Assembly (NCBI RefSeq): GCF_038397735.1
Contig: NZ_CP151635.1
Coordinates: 3,658,001-3,722,000 of the forward strand
DNA: 64,000 nucleotides
Direction of reading: 5' to 3'
Source of the DNA: Microbacterium sp. LWH13-1.2
GTDB lineage: Bacteria > Actinomycetota > Actinomycetes > Actinomycetales > Microbacteriaceae
The notes beneath the pieces are model-generated. The model worked only from the letters and a program-made list of their open reading frames with translations, searched no databases and was not told the DNA's origin. Positions 24,322 to 33,229 of the stretch are shown piece after piece. The translations under genes were made by a program, and so were the position numbers. The number at the start of each line of letters is the position of its first letter. The stretch's first letter is position 1.

Positions 24322-24373
24322 GTGCGGGGTCAGTTCCGCATCCGGATGCTGTGCGGGGTCGATTCCGCATCCG
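24322..24373. repeat. 23-bp tandem direct repeat
   Basis: Two copies (24322-24344 and 24351-24373) of GTGCGGGGTC..TTCCGCATCCG differing at two positions, period 29 bp, in the 168-bp gap between the csp terminator and the convergent membrane-protein gene. The related string GCGTAATTGACCCCGC follows at 24391. No coding function is visible. Confidence 0.6.
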
Positions 24374-24446
24374 ATTCGCCCGTCCGCGATGCGTAATTGA
24401 CCCCGCTCGCCCGTCCATGTCCGGAGGCGGAGGCGGCGGCGAGGGC

Positions 24447-25226
24447 TCACCGCTCAGCGGGCGCGGTTCCATTCGGTTCACTGGGCTCCGTGCCGTCGGG
24501 CGCCGCATCGAGCAGGAGGTCGCCCAGGATCGTGTCGCCGATGCGCTCGCGAGCCGCGGGAAAAGCGCTGCACCGATCGATCAGGGCACGCAGCACTCGA
24601 GGATCTGTGGCCTGGCTCCTGAACGGGAACGACGGCTCGGTGCCGTCGGAGAGCACGAGTACGAGGTGCGATTCGGTGCCGGTCGTCAGCATGATGTCGT
24701 CCCACTCGATCAGGCGTGCCCTGCGCACCGGCGAGGAGATGTGCACGCCCTCGGCGTCGAGTCGGAGGTCGCTCGAGGTCACGGCGCCGATCAGACGCCA
24801 CGCGGCGTAGACGAAGCAGCCGATGGCGATGAGGAGGAATCCGGCGGAGCGACTGCCCGGAACCCCTCCCGGGAAGTCGAGGGCGAGAAAGTACGCGGCG
24901 CCGGTCGCCGCGGTGACGAGCAGTAGGGCGAGGCACCAGATCATGACGCGTCGCCGGGAGCGGGCGATGATCGTGCCGGTCGAGGTGAGCACATCCACGC
25001 CGCCGGGGCGGTGCGAGGGGCGCGCGATGCCGACGACCAGCGCCGCTGTCGCGATCAACCCGATCACGAGTGCTGCGCCGAACGGGTTGTCGCCGGCCGC
25101 GATGATCAGGGCGGCCCCGGCGAAGAGGAGTACCAGGATCGACAGCTTCACGACGTCGATCGCCCGGCGGCGGGCAACGCCTGCGTACTGACTCAGCGTG
25201 GTCCGACGCCGTCGACGGTCAGCCAC
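24447..25226 (-). CDS. Membrane protein of unknown function, PH-like C-terminal region
   Basis: The 259-residue protein starts at GTG 25226. It has two membrane helices at about 25-45 and 50-68, another pair at about 92-115 and 125-145, then a soluble domain of about 100 residues with alternating strands (LRLDAEGVHISSP, IEWDDIMLTTG, HLVLVLSDG) reminiscent of a bacterial PH-like domain. The N-terminus is strongly basic (MADRRRRR). No close family is recognised. It is divergent from the siderophore operon with about 225 bp between them. Confidence 0.65.
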   Translation of the reverse strand: MADRRRRRTTLSQYAGVARRRAIDVVKLSILVLLFAGAALIIAAGDNPFGAALVIGLIATAALVVGIARPSHRPGGVDVLTSTGTIIARSRRRVMIWCLALLLVTAATGAAYFLALDFPGGVPGSRSAGFLLIAIGCFVYAAWRLIGAVTSSDLRLDAEGVHISSPVRRARLIEWDDIMLTTGTESHLVLVLSDGTEPSFPFRSQATDPRVLRALIDRCSAFPAARERIGDTILGDLLLDAAPDGTEPSEPNGTAPAER

Positions 25227-25378
25227 TGTGGCTCTGACGCGCAGAGGCCGCGTATTCCATGAGTTCCCCCTCAGGCTCGGATCGAGGGTAGCGCCACATT
25301 CGTCGGCGTCGCGACCTCGGGGCGATATGCCGCCCTCAGGGGCTCCTCGAGATGAGGCTCACCTAACTTTCTGTTAGA

Positions 25379-25397
25379 TTAGGCCAGGCTTACCAAA
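25379..25397. promoter_or_regulatory. IdeR/DtxR-like iron box
   Basis: The 19-mer TTAGGCCAGGCTTACCAAA agrees at 16 of 19 positions with the known IdeR/DtxR consensus TWAGGTWAGSCTWACCTWA. It lies 54 bp before the binding-protein start. CTAAC and GTTAG just upstream (25363-25376) form another inverted pair. Iron-dependent repression of the uptake operon is the natural reading. Confidence 0.7.
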
Positions 25398-25451
25398 GCC
25401 TGGCGCCTCTCTGCGCCGCACCCCCCTCATCCCAACCCGAAGGGAACGCCT

Positions 25452-26480
25452 GTGCGCACCTCTCGTCTCATCGCCGCCGGTGTCGCCGCGGCCCTCGCCG
25501 TCGGCCTCACGGCCTGCGCGACTCCGTCGACCGGCTCCGACTCCGCCGGCGGCAACCCCGCCGATGACAGCGCCTTCCCCGTCACGATCGAGCACGCGTA
25601 CGGCGAGACCACCATCGAGTCCAAGCCCGAGCGCGTCGCGACGATCGCCTGGGCGAACCACGAGGTTCCCCTCGCGCTCGGCATCGTTCCCGTCGGCATG
25701 AGCAAGGCCACGTGGGGAGACGACGACGACAACGGCATCCTGCCCTGGGTCGAGGAGAAGCTCGACGAACTCGGCGGCGAAGAGCCCGTGCTGTTCGACG
25801 AGTCCGACGGCATCGACTACGAGGCCGTCGCCGACACGGAGCCCGACGTGATCCTCGCGTCCTACTCCGGCCTGACGCAGGAGGAGTACGACACCCTCTC
25901 GAAGATCGCTCCGGTCGTCGCGTACCCCGAGGTCAAGTGGGGAACGCCGGTCGACGAGATGATCGAGATGAATTCGAAGGCGCTCGGTCTCGAGGCCGAG
26001 GGCGAGGCATTGATCGAGGACCTGCACGCAGACGCCGAGGCCGCTCTCGAAGCGAACAGCGCGCTCAAGGACAAGAAGGTCCTCTTCGCCTACATCGACC
26101 CGAGCGACCTGAGCCAGGTCGGCTACTACACCGCGATCGACACGCGCCCCGGTTACCTGCACGACGACCTGGGGCTTCCGCTCCCGTCCGTCGTCGAGGA
26201 GAACGCCGACAGCGACCAGTTCTATCTGACCGTGAGCTCCGAAGAGGCCGACAAGTTCAATGACGTCGACGTCTTCGTGACCTACGGCGACGAGTCGCTC
26301 ATCGCGACGCTGCAGGCCGACCCGCTGCTGTCGAAGATCCCGGCCATCGCCGAGGGCCGCATCGCGATCCTTCCGGATGCCACTCCGATCGCCGCCTCCG
26401 CGAACCCCTCGCCGCTGTCGATCCCGTGGGGTCTCTCCGACTACCTCGCACTGCTGGCGGCACCGCTCGCCGCGAAGTGA
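25452..26480 (+). CDS. Iron-siderophore ABC transporter substrate-binding lipoprotein
   Basis: The 342-residue protein starts at GTG 25452 behind AAGGGA. A signal peptide ends in the lipobox LTAC with C22. The mature part is a FepB/FhuD-type (TroA-like) fold: EHAYGETTIESKPERVATIA, then a helical backbone and LPDATPIAASANPSPLSIP near the end. It captures ferric siderophores outside the membrane and delivers them to the permease encoded next. First gene of a five-gene iron operon under an IdeR-like box. Confidence 0.92.
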   Translation: MRTSRLIAAGVAAALAVGLTACATPSTGSDSAGGNPADDSAFPVTIEHAYGETTIESKPERVATIAWANHEVPLALGIVPVGMSKATWGDDDDNGILPWVEEKLDELGGEEPVLFDESDGIDYEAVADTEPDVILASYSGLTQEEYDTLSKIAPVVAYPEVKWGTPVDEMIEMNSKALGLEAEGEALIEDLHADAEAALEANSALKDKKVLFAYIDPSDLSQVGYYTAIDTRPGYLHDDLGLPLPSVVEENADSDQFYLTVSSEEADKFNDVDVFVTYGDESLIATLQADPLLSKIPAIAEGRIAILPDATPIAASANPSPLSIPWGLSDYLALLAAPLAAK

Positions 26481-26512
26481 CCTTCAGCGTCATTCTCGCG
26501 CACTGAATTCCC

Positions 26513-27556
26513 GTGACCGCCGTCACCATTCCCACGCCGGGCACCGCAGACCTGCGGCGCCCGGCGTGGGCGCGCTCGCTCTGGCTGCTCGTCGGCCTCG
26601 GAGTGCTGCTCGTGCTCTGCATCCTGTCGATCTGCTTCGGAGTGCGCGCCGTCAGCATCGACGACATCTTCGCCGCCCTTGCGGGGCAGGATGACACTCT
26701 GGCCCAGGCCGCGATCATCAAGCGCCTCCCGCGCACGGTGCTCGCTCTCCTCGTCGGGGCCGCTCTCGCGCTCTCGGGCGCCACGATGCAGGCGGTCACC
26801 CGCAACCCGATCGCCGATCCCGGCATCCTCGGCGTCTCGAACGGCGCCTCGCTCGCCGTCGTCTTCGGCCTCGCCTTCCTCGGCCTCACCGACGCCTACA
26901 GCCAGATGGCGTTCGCGATCATCGGGGCCGCCCTCGCGGCGGCTTTCGTCTACACCGTCGGCTCGCTCGGACGCGGTGGCGCGACACCCCTCAAGCTCGC
27001 TCTCGCGGGAGCCGCCACGTCGGCGGCCTTCGCCTCGCTCATCAGCGCCGTCATGCTGCCGCGCGTCGATCTGCTGCAGGCGTTCCAGTCCTGGCAGATC
27101 GGCGGGGTCGGCGGCGCCGAGTGGCCGCGCATCGCGATCACCGCTCCCGTGCTCGCCCTCGGCGCGCTGATCTGCTTCGCGAGCGCCCGCGGCATGAACT
27201 CCCTCGCGCTCGGCGACGACATGGCCAAGGGTCTCGGCGAGCACGTCTTCCGCACACGTCTCATGTCGGCGCTCGGCGCTGTGATCCTCGCCGGCGCGGC
27301 CACCGCGATAGCCGGCCCCATCGGCTTCGTCGGTCTCGTCATTCCGCACGTCTGCCGGATGCTGGTCGGCACCGACCACCGCTGGCTGCTGCCGTTCTCG
27401 GCCACGGCCGGTGCCGCACTGCTGCTCGCGAGCGACATCGTCGGCCGCGTGATCGCTCCCTCGTCGGAGGAGATCCAGGTCGGCATCATCACCGCGATCA
27501 TCGGCGCCCCGTTCTTCATCTGGATCGTCCGCCGTCAGAAGGTGCGTGAACTGTGA
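26513..27556 (+). CDS. FecCD family iron-siderophore ABC permease
   Basis: The 347-residue protein starts at GTG 26513. It has about nine to ten helices and FecCD signatures: RLPRTVLALLVGAALALSGA, TRNPIADPGILGVSNGASLA, and GPIGFVGLVIPHVCRMLVG. It forms one half of the siderophore channel. It overlaps the second permease gene by 4 nt. Confidence 0.93.
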   Translation: MTAVTIPTPGTADLRRPAWARSLWLLVGLGVLLVLCILSICFGVRAVSIDDIFAALAGQDDTLAQAAIIKRLPRTVLALLVGAALALSGATMQAVTRNPIADPGILGVSNGASLAVVFGLAFLGLTDAYSQMAFAIIGAALAAAFVYTVGSLGRGGATPLKLALAGAATSAAFASLISAVMLPRVDLLQAFQSWQIGGVGGAEWPRIAITAPVLALGALICFASARGMNSLALGDDMAKGLGEHVFRTRLMSALGAVILAGAATAIAGPIGFVGLVIPHVCRMLVGTDHRWLLPFSATAGAALLLASDIVGRVIAPSSEEIQVGIITAIIGAPFFIWIVRRQKVREL

Positions 27557-28635
27557 GCACCATCGACCGGGCTGCGGCCCAGACTCCTGCGGCATCCGAG
27601 CGCACTCACGACGCCGTCGCCGCGATCATCGCTGGGCGCCGTTCGCGCCACCGTCGCCACGCTGTCGCAACCATCGTGCTCGGCGTGATGCTCGTGGTGC
27701 TGTTCGCCGTCGCCCTGATGATCGGCAACACGTTCTATCCGCTCGACGAGGTGATCCGCGTCATCCTCGGCGAGACCGTGCCGGGCGCCTCGTTCACGGT
27801 GGGCGAGCTGCGGCTTCCTCGGGCGGTACTCGCGATCCTCGCCGGCTTCGCGTTCGGCATCGCGGGCGTCTCGTTCCAGACGCTGCTCCGCAACCCGCTC
27901 GCGTCTCCCGACATCATCGGCATCTCGAACGGCGCCGGCGCCGCTGCGGTGTTCGGCATCGTGGTGCTGTCGCTGAACGGCCCGGTGGTCTCGCTCCTGG
28001 CTCTCGTCGGCGCGATCGCGACCGCGGGCATCATCTACCTGCTGTCGATCAAGAACGGCTTCGCGGGCACGAGACTGATCCTGATCGGCATCGGCGTCGC
28101 GGCGATGCTGCAGAGCGTCATCTCGTACATGCTGTCGCGCGCAGCGAGCTGGGACATCCAGACCGCGATGCAGTGGCTCACCGGAAGCCTGAACAATGCC
28201 TCGTGGGAGCGCGTCATGCCCCTTGCGATCGCCGCGGCCGTCATCATGCCGCTGCTGCTCTCGCAGGGGCGCGCGCTCGGTGCGATGCAGCTCGGCGACG
28301 ATTCGGCGTCCGGTCTCGGCGTGCGGGTCAACACCACCCGCCTGCTGTTCATCCTGGGTGCCGTCGCCCTGCTCGCCTTCGCGACCGCCGCGTGCGGCCC
28401 CATCGCGTTCGTCGCGTTCATGGCCGGTCCCATCGCGGCCCGCATCACCGGCCCGGGTGCGAACCTGCTGCTTCCGAGCGCGTTCGTCGGTGCCGTGCTG
28501 GTGCTCGGCGGCGATCTGCTCGGTCAGTTCGCGTTCGGGGATCGCTACCCGGTCGGCGTGATCACCGGTGTGCTCGGCGCTCCCTATCTCATCTTCCTGC
28601 TCATCCGCACCAACCGCTCGGGAGGCTCACTGTGA
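27553..28635 (+). CDS. FecCD family iron-siderophore ABC permease (second subunit)
   Basis: The 360-residue protein starts at GTG 27553, overlapping the preceding stop. A longer N-terminal tail of about 45 residues precedes the first helix. FecCD motifs: ELRLPRAVLAILAGFAFGIA, RNPLASPDIIGISNGAGAAA, and CGPIAFVAFMAGPIAARI. It pairs with the preceding permease in the membrane complex. The product of a gene duplication within the family, as in other siderophore importers. Confidence 0.93.
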   Translation: MSTIDRAAAQTPAASERTHDAVAAIIAGRRSRHRRHAVATIVLGVMLVVLFAVALMIGNTFYPLDEVIRVILGETVPGASFTVGELRLPRAVLAILAGFAFGIAGVSFQTLLRNPLASPDIIGISNGAGAAAVFGIVVLSLNGPVVSLLALVGAIATAGIIYLLSIKNGFAGTRLILIGIGVAAMLQSVISYMLSRAASWDIQTAMQWLTGSLNNASWERVMPLAIAAAVIMPLLLSQGRALGAMQLGDDSASGLGVRVNTTRLLFILGAVALLAFATAACGPIAFVAFMAGPIAARITGPGANLLLPSAFVGAVLVLGGDLLGQFAFGDRYPVGVITGVLGAPYLIFLLIRTNRSGGSL

Positions 28636-29432
28636 CCGAGGCGCACACTCTGACGGCCGAGTCCGTCACGCTCGCCTACGGCGACCGCACGATCATCGAC
28701 GGCCTCGATCTCGCGATCGCCCCCGGCAAGATCACGACGATCGTCGGAGCCAACGGATGCGGCAAGTCGACGCTGCTGCGCTCGCTCGCGCGTCTGCTCT
28801 CGCCGACCGCAGGCCAGATCGTGCTCGACGGGAAGTCGGTGCATGCGCGCCCCACCAAGGAGGTCGCGCGCATCCTCGGCCTGCTGCCGCAGTCGCCGGT
28901 CGCGCCCGAGGGCATCGCCGTCGCCGACCTCGTGGGTCGTGGCCGGCATCCGCACCAGAAGATGCTCGCCCGCTGGAGCGCCCACGACTACGAGATCGTG
29001 GCGGACGCCCTCGAGGCGACCGGAACCACCGACCTCGCCGACCGCAGCGTCGACGAGCTCTCGGGTGGCCAGCGTCAGCGCGTGTGGATCGCGATGGCAC
29101 TCGCGCAGGAGACCGACATCCTGCTGCTCGACGAGCCGACCACGTTCCTCGACGTCGCGCACCAGGTCGAGGTGCTCGACCTGCTCACCGACCTGAGCGT
29201 CTCGCGCGGCACCACGATCGTCATGGTGCTGCACGACCTCAACCTCGCCGCGCGGTATTCCGACGAGCTCGTCGCGATGAAGGAGGGCAGGGTGCACGCC
29301 ACCGGCGCTCCGCAGGATGTCGTGACCGCCCAGCTCGTCGAAGAGGTCTTCGACCTCGCGAACCAGATCACCATCGACCCGGTATCGGGAAAGCCGATGG
29401 TCACCCCGATCGGAAGGCATCATGTCCGCTGA
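28632..29432 (+). CDS. Iron-siderophore ABC transporter ATP-binding protein
   Basis: The 266-residue protein starts at GTG 28632 within the permease stop. Walker A GANGCGKST (39-47), signature LSGGQRQR (143-150), Walker B ILLLDEPTTFLD and the switch His in MVLHDLNLAARY are all present. It is of the FepC/FhuC type and energises the permease pair. The last 11 nt overlap the next gene. Confidence 0.95.
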   Translation: MTEAHTLTAESVTLAYGDRTIIDGLDLAIAPGKITTIVGANGCGKSTLLRSLARLLSPTAGQIVLDGKSVHARPTKEVARILGLLPQSPVAPEGIAVADLVGRGRHPHQKMLARWSAHDYEIVADALEATGTTDLADRSVDELSGGQRQRVWIAMALAQETDILLLDEPTTFLDVAHQVEVLDLLTDLSVSRGTTIVMVLHDLNLAARYSDELVAMKEGRVHATGAPQDVVTAQLVEEVFDLANQITIDPVSGKPMVTPIGRHHVR

Positions 29433-30378
29433 GACGACGACCGAACGCCCCACCTACGTGCTGGCCCGCGCCGAGGTGCGCGCGGTCGAACGGGTGTCGC
29501 CGAACTTCGTGCGCGTCACGTTCGGCGGTGACGACCTCTTCGAGTTCGGCACGCCAGGTGACGTCTTCGACTCTCGGATCAAGATCGTGTTCCCGCCAGC
29601 ATCCGGCATCCTTCCCGAACTCGACCGCGAGACCGACGACTGGTGGGGGTCGTTCCTCGCCGTGCCCGAGGACGAGCGCGGATCCATGCGCACCTACTCG
29701 GTGCGCGAGCTTCGCGTGACGGATGCCGGCACCGAGCTCGACGTCGATTTCGTGCTGCACCTGGCGCCGGGACTCACGGGCCCCGCGTCGAGGTGGGCCG
29801 ATGCAGCCGCCGCCGGCCAGGAGCTGTTCATCGTCGGACCGCGTCGCGGGGTCGCCGCAGCGGCTCACGGCGGTGCCGAGTACGAACCCGGCACCGCGAC
29901 GTCGGTCGTTCTCGCCGGTGACGAGACGGCGGCTCCTGCGATCGCCCGCATCCTCGAAGACGCCCCGAGCGACCTCCGAGGCTGCGCGTTCATCGAGGTG
30001 CCGACTCCTGCCGACATCCTGCGCATCGACGCTCCCGCCGGCGTCGAGGTGCACTGGCTGCCCCGAGACGCGGGCGAGCCCCACGGTGTGCGCCTCATCC
30101 CCGCCGTGCTCGAGTATCTCGGCGATGCGGACGCCGCCGACGAGATCGACGTGAAGGACATCGAGTCCGAGGACCTGCTCTGGGAGACGCCCGACTACTC
30201 GGGACTCGGCGAGGAGATCGCCGCGGCGGATGCTCCGGCCGAGCGCTATTTCTGGATCGCCGGCGAGAGCGGCGTCGTCACCACGCTGCGCCGTCACCTG
30301 GTCAAGGACCTCGGCATCGACCGCTCGCAGGTCGCGTTCATGGGCTACTGGCGTCGCGGCGTCGCCATGCGCGGCTGA
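29422..30378 (+). CDS. Siderophore-interacting protein (FAD-dependent ferric-siderophore reductase)
   Basis: The 318-residue protein starts at ATG 29422 inside the ATPase gene. The N-terminal FAD-binding barrel has PNFVRVTFGGDDL and the flavin motif MRTYSVREL; the C-terminal NAD(P)H-binding part ends FWIAGESGVVTTLRRHLVKD and FMGYWRRG, typical for the SIP family (ViuB/YqjH). It reduces Fe(III) in imported siderophores so that iron is released in the cytoplasm. Last gene of the iron operon, convergent with a lipoprotein gene 11 bp away. Confidence 0.93.
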   Translation: MSAETTTERPTYVLARAEVRAVERVSPNFVRVTFGGDDLFEFGTPGDVFDSRIKIVFPPASGILPELDRETDDWWGSFLAVPEDERGSMRTYSVRELRVTDAGTELDVDFVLHLAPGLTGPASRWADAAAAGQELFIVGPRRGVAAAAHGGAEYEPGTATSVVLAGDETAAPAIARILEDAPSDLRGCAFIEVPTPADILRIDAPAGVEVHWLPRDAGEPHGVRLIPAVLEYLGDADAADEIDVKDIESEDLLWETPDYSGLGEEIAAADAPAERYFWIAGESGVVTTLRRHLVKDLGIDRSQVAFMGYWRRGVAMRG

Positions 30379-30389
30379 GCGTCGGTGAG

Positions 30390-30791
30390 CTACTCGGCGT
30401 AGACGTTGTCCGAGACGCGGGTCATGCCTTCGGGGGCGGGCCAATCGTCAGCCCGGAACTCGAATGTGAGACCGGAGCCGCTGATCCTCGTCGGCAGGCC
30501 GCCGCATCCGACCATCCAGTCGTCGTCCGGGTCGGTGATGGCCACGATGCAGACCGGTGAATCCGAGCCCTTCGTGACCCAGAGCGACACACCCTCATAC
30601 TCTCCGACGTAGTGGCTCGACTCGACATCGACCGACCCATAGGAATCATCCTCGAGCGGGGGCAGCTCGTCTTCAGCCTCTCGCTCGGTCTCGAAGACGG
30701 ACAGGGTCGTCGCCGATAGGCCGCACCCCGACAGCAGGGTGACAGCGGTCAGCCCGAGCGCGAGAACGGCGAGTCGTGAGCGATGGCGCAT
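30390..30791 (-). CDS. Small lipoprotein of unknown function
   Basis: The 133-residue protein begins with a basic signal peptide and the lipobox LLSGC (C23). The mature part is acidic (FETEREAEDELPPLEDDSYG) and then beta-rich with two cysteines (SPVCIVAITD and WMVGCGG) that may form a disulfide. No family is recognised. It is on the same strand as the secreted protein gene that ends at 30978, with a hairpin terminator between them. Confidence 0.7.
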   Translation of the reverse strand: MRHRSRLAVLALGLTAVTLLSGCGLSATTLSVFETEREAEDELPPLEDDSYGSVDVESSHYVGEYEGVSLWVTKGSDSPVCIVAITDPDDDWMVGCGGLPTRISGSGLTFEFRADDWPAPEGMTRVSDNVYAE

Positions 30792-30923
30792 CGCCCCATA
30801 CTGTCGGACTGCGGCATTGGATGGCGAGTTCGGCTACGCCGGCCAGCCCGAGGCCTTCGCCGTTCCGCGTCGCCGAGCATGCGCGGTGTGCAGGATCTCC
30901 ATCTCACGCGACAGTCTGATCCC

Positions 30924-30963
30924 GATCGACCTCGCCCTGACGTTCGGGAGAGCGAGGTCGATC
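30924..30963 (-). terminator. Hairpin terminator behind secreted-protein gene
   Basis: A 12-bp perfect stem GATCGACCTCGC / GCGAGGTCGATC (30924-30935 with 30952-30963), 14 nt downstream of the stop of the 322-residue secreted protein on the minus strand. No U-tract. Confidence 0.6.
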
Positions 30964-30977
30964 CCAGTCGGGCAGGG

Positions 30978-31946
30978 TCATCGCCCCCAGCCGCTGTATA
31001 CGTTCGTCCAGTCGGTACCGATCTGGTTGTAGCCGACGATGTCGCTGCCCACGGGGGTGTCGATGTTCTTGTCGATGTACAGCCGTGCCTCTCCACTCGC
31101 CAGAGTGCCGATCCATGGCGAGACCTGCGATGACCTCTGCTGAGTGAGATCCCAGCAGGAGCCCACCGTGAGCGACGACAGGATCTCCCATGTGGAGGGG
31201 CGGATGTCGATGCGTGTACCGGTGTTCGTCGGGTTCCCGTTCGGGATCGTGTACTCGACGAGCTGTCCGGTGGCGAGCGTGGCAAGCAGCACATGGGCAG
31301 GTTGGCCATTCGGCAGAACCGTGAGGTGGAGGAATGTCAGGTTCTTCACTCCTGCCCACCCGGAGCTCACGAAAGTGGTGTTCTGCATGTTCTCGGCTCC
31401 CGCTGGCACCGTGTAGCGGTACAGCGAGCCGTTGTCATGAATCGCGTATACATATGCGCCCGGTGTCCCTGACACCGCTGGCACGGCTGCGAGCAATCGC
31501 ACCGGCGCCCATGTCGAGTTGACGAGCTTCTTCTCGATCGTGCCGTCGATGTTCTGCCCGATGACGTACAGATCTCCCTTGACCGATGTGGCGTAGTAGT
31601 CGCGGCCGGAGTCTCCCAGCGCGTTCTCGTCGCTCGCGGATTCCTTCTTGGCGACGGCCCGCGGAGTGAAGCCCAAGGACTGCGATGAGTAGATCTCCGT
31701 GTCAACGGATGCCCGGCCCGCGTCGCTCTTGTATCGACGAGTAACGATCTGCTGGTTCGCGTTCACCGAGGTCACCGCCACCGTGCAGGACAGGTTGGAC
31801 GGCAGTGCCGTCACTGGCACCGAGGCCGTGCTCGTCTCCGTCGGGCTGCTGGTCGCGGCGAGCGAGGGAATGGCACCCCCGGTCAGCACCAGGACGGCGG
31901 CAAGCGTAACCGCCGCATGTGCGAGGCGTGGTCGTCTGTCGTTCAT
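30978..31946 (-). CDS. Secreted protein, probable tachylectin/beta-propeller-like
   Basis: The 322-residue protein starts at ATG 31946, 4 nt behind GGGGGAG. A signal peptide (about residues 1-30, ending SLAA) is followed by a Thr/Ser-rich segment and a beta-rich domain with repeating units such as GDLYVIGQNIDGTIEK, YVYAIHDNGSLYRYTVP and LLATLATGQLVEYTIP, spaced about 50 residues. This pattern suggests a tachylectin-2-like propeller, but I cannot confirm it. It contains few lysines and two cysteines. Its role may be in surface binding. Confidence 0.65.
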   Translation of the reverse strand: MNDRRPRLAHAAVTLAAVLVLTGGAIPSLAATSSPTETSTASVPVTALPSNLSCTVAVTSVNANQQIVTRRYKSDAGRASVDTEIYSSQSLGFTPRAVAKKESASDENALGDSGRDYYATSVKGDLYVIGQNIDGTIEKKLVNSTWAPVRLLAAVPAVSGTPGAYVYAIHDNGSLYRYTVPAGAENMQNTTFVSSGWAGVKNLTFLHLTVLPNGQPAHVLLATLATGQLVEYTIPNGNPTNTGTRIDIRPSTWEILSSLTVGSCWDLTQQRSSQVSPWIGTLASGEARLYIDKNIDTPVGSDIVGYNQIGTDWTNVYSGWGR

Positions 31947-32082
31947 GTTCTCCCCCTGTATCCTCGCGTCCAGCGACGCGCAGCTCGTATGAGCATGGAG
32001 AGTCTACTGATGCGCCGGCACCGTCGCCGCGAGCATCGGCCGGCGATCGTAGATGTGTGAGAGAAGGTAAGAGAGACCCGCC

Positions 32083-33090
32083 TCACGCGCTCTCGCGCAC
32101 CACGAGCTCGGTGTCGAGGATGACCGAGCGGGGCGATGCTCCGGCGATGACCTCGAGCAGCACGGCGACCATCTGCGCGCTGATCTGATCCCACGGCTGA
32201 CGCATGGTCGTGATCGGCGGTTCGTGGGTGGCCGCGAGGCCCGAGTCGTCGAACCCGGCGATCGCGATGTCCTCCGGCACGCGACGTCCGGCGCGGCGGG
32301 CGGCGGCGATGGCTCCGGCGGCCATCCGGTCGGAGGCCGCGAACACGGCGTCGACGTCGTGCTCGAGCATCCTCGTCATGGCGGCCTGCCCTGATTCATA
32401 CGAGTAGTCGCCCACCTCGACCAGCGCCTCGTCGTACAAGGCGCCGAGCTCTTCGCGGAAGCCGACGAGTCGGTAGCGCCCGCCGGGGGTGTCGTCGGGG
32501 CCGGTGATCATGCCGATGCGGCGGTGTCCCTGTGCCATGAGGTGCGCGGCCATCGTGCGGGCCGAGGCGACCTCGTCGACGGAGATCGTCGAGAGCTCGC
32601 GTTCGTGCCCGAGGGGCAGACCGCAGCAGACGGTGGGGATGCCGACCTCGATCAGCTGGTCGAGCAGCGGGTCGGACTCATGCGATGAGATCAGCATGAC
32701 GCCGTCGACGTGCCCGGCGCTGAGGAACTGGGCGACGCTCTCGCGCTCGGCGGGGGTTCCGGCCACCAGAAGCACCAGGGTCATGGCCCGTTGGGCGAGA
32801 GCTTCGGCGGCGCCGCGCAGCAGCAGCGCGAAGGTCGGGTCGTCGAACAGGAGCTGCTGCGGCTCGGTCAGCAGGAAGGCGAGAGACCCGGCGCGGCCGG
32901 TGGCGAGACTGCGCGCGTGATGGTTCGCCGTGTAGCCGGTGGCGAGGATCGCCTCTTCGACGGCCTGCCTGGCATCGGGGGACACCCAGTGCCCGCCGTT
33001 GATCACGCGCGAGACAGTGCTGCGGGACACCCCCGCCTGCGCCGCGATCTGGCGGATCGTCGGCTTGCGCTTCGCGCTGACATCACTCAT
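32083..33090 (-). CDS. LacI family regulator of the galactan locus
   Basis: The 335-residue protein starts at ATG 33090 (MSDVSAKRKPTIRQIAAQAG); an upstream in-frame ATG adds eight residues that run into the operator region. The helix-turn-helix GVSRSTVSRVINGGHWVSPD is followed by a periplasmic-binding-protein-like sensor domain ending with GFDDSGLAATHEPPITTMRQ. It is divergent from the GH42 gene. The three near-palindromes between them have the central CG typical of LacI-family operators. The likely inducer is a galacto-oligosaccharide; this is inferred from the adjacent genes. Confidence 0.92.
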   Translation of the reverse strand: MSDVSAKRKPTIRQIAAQAGVSRSTVSRVINGGHWVSPDARQAVEEAILATGYTANHHARSLATGRAGSLAFLLTEPQQLLFDDPTFALLLRGAAEALAQRAMTLVLLVAGTPAERESVAQFLSAGHVDGVMLISSHESDPLLDQLIEVGIPTVCCGLPLGHERELSTISVDEVASARTMAAHLMAQGHRRIGMITGPDDTPGGRYRLVGFREELGALYDEALVEVGDYSYESGQAAMTRMLEHDVDAVFAASDRMAAGAIAAARRAGRRVPEDIAIAGFDDSGLAATHEPPITTMRQPWDQISAQMVAVLLEVIAGASPRSVILDTELVVRESA

Positions 33091-33135
33091 CGCCTGTGAC
33101 TCTACCCACAGCATCTCGTCCAGCGGTAGTCAAAG

Positions 33136-33151
33136 CTGGGACCGGTCTCAG
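33136..33151. promoter_or_regulatory. LacI-family operator O1
   Basis: CTGGGACCGGTCTCAG, a near-perfect palindrome around a central CG, 46 bp before the regulator start. It probably serves autoregulation. Confidence 0.75.
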
Positions 33152-33165
33152 TTCGGTAACGGCGG

Positions 33166-33195
33166 TTGTGATCCCGAACGGATCTGGGGTAGAAC
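33166..33195 (+). promoter_or_regulatory. Probable promoter of the galactan operon
   Basis: TTGTGA (33166-33171) and TAGAAC (33190-33195) with an 18-nt spacer. Operator O2 begins at the last base of the -10 box, so bound repressor would block initiation. Confidence 0.55.
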
Positions 33196-33210
33196 TGAGA
33201 CCGGTCCCAG
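33195..33210. promoter_or_regulatory. LacI-family operator O2
   Basis: CTGAGACCGGTCCCAG, reverse complement of O1. It overlaps the -10/+1 region of the inferred promoter. Confidence 0.8.
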
Positions 33211-33229
33211 TCCAGTTCTGAGGAACAAC

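Noticed and set aside
30390..31946. Recently acquired island of the lipoprotein and secreted-protein genes
   Set aside because: Composition seems slightly lower in G+C, but there is no integrase, repeat boundary or tRNA; secreted proteins often deviate.
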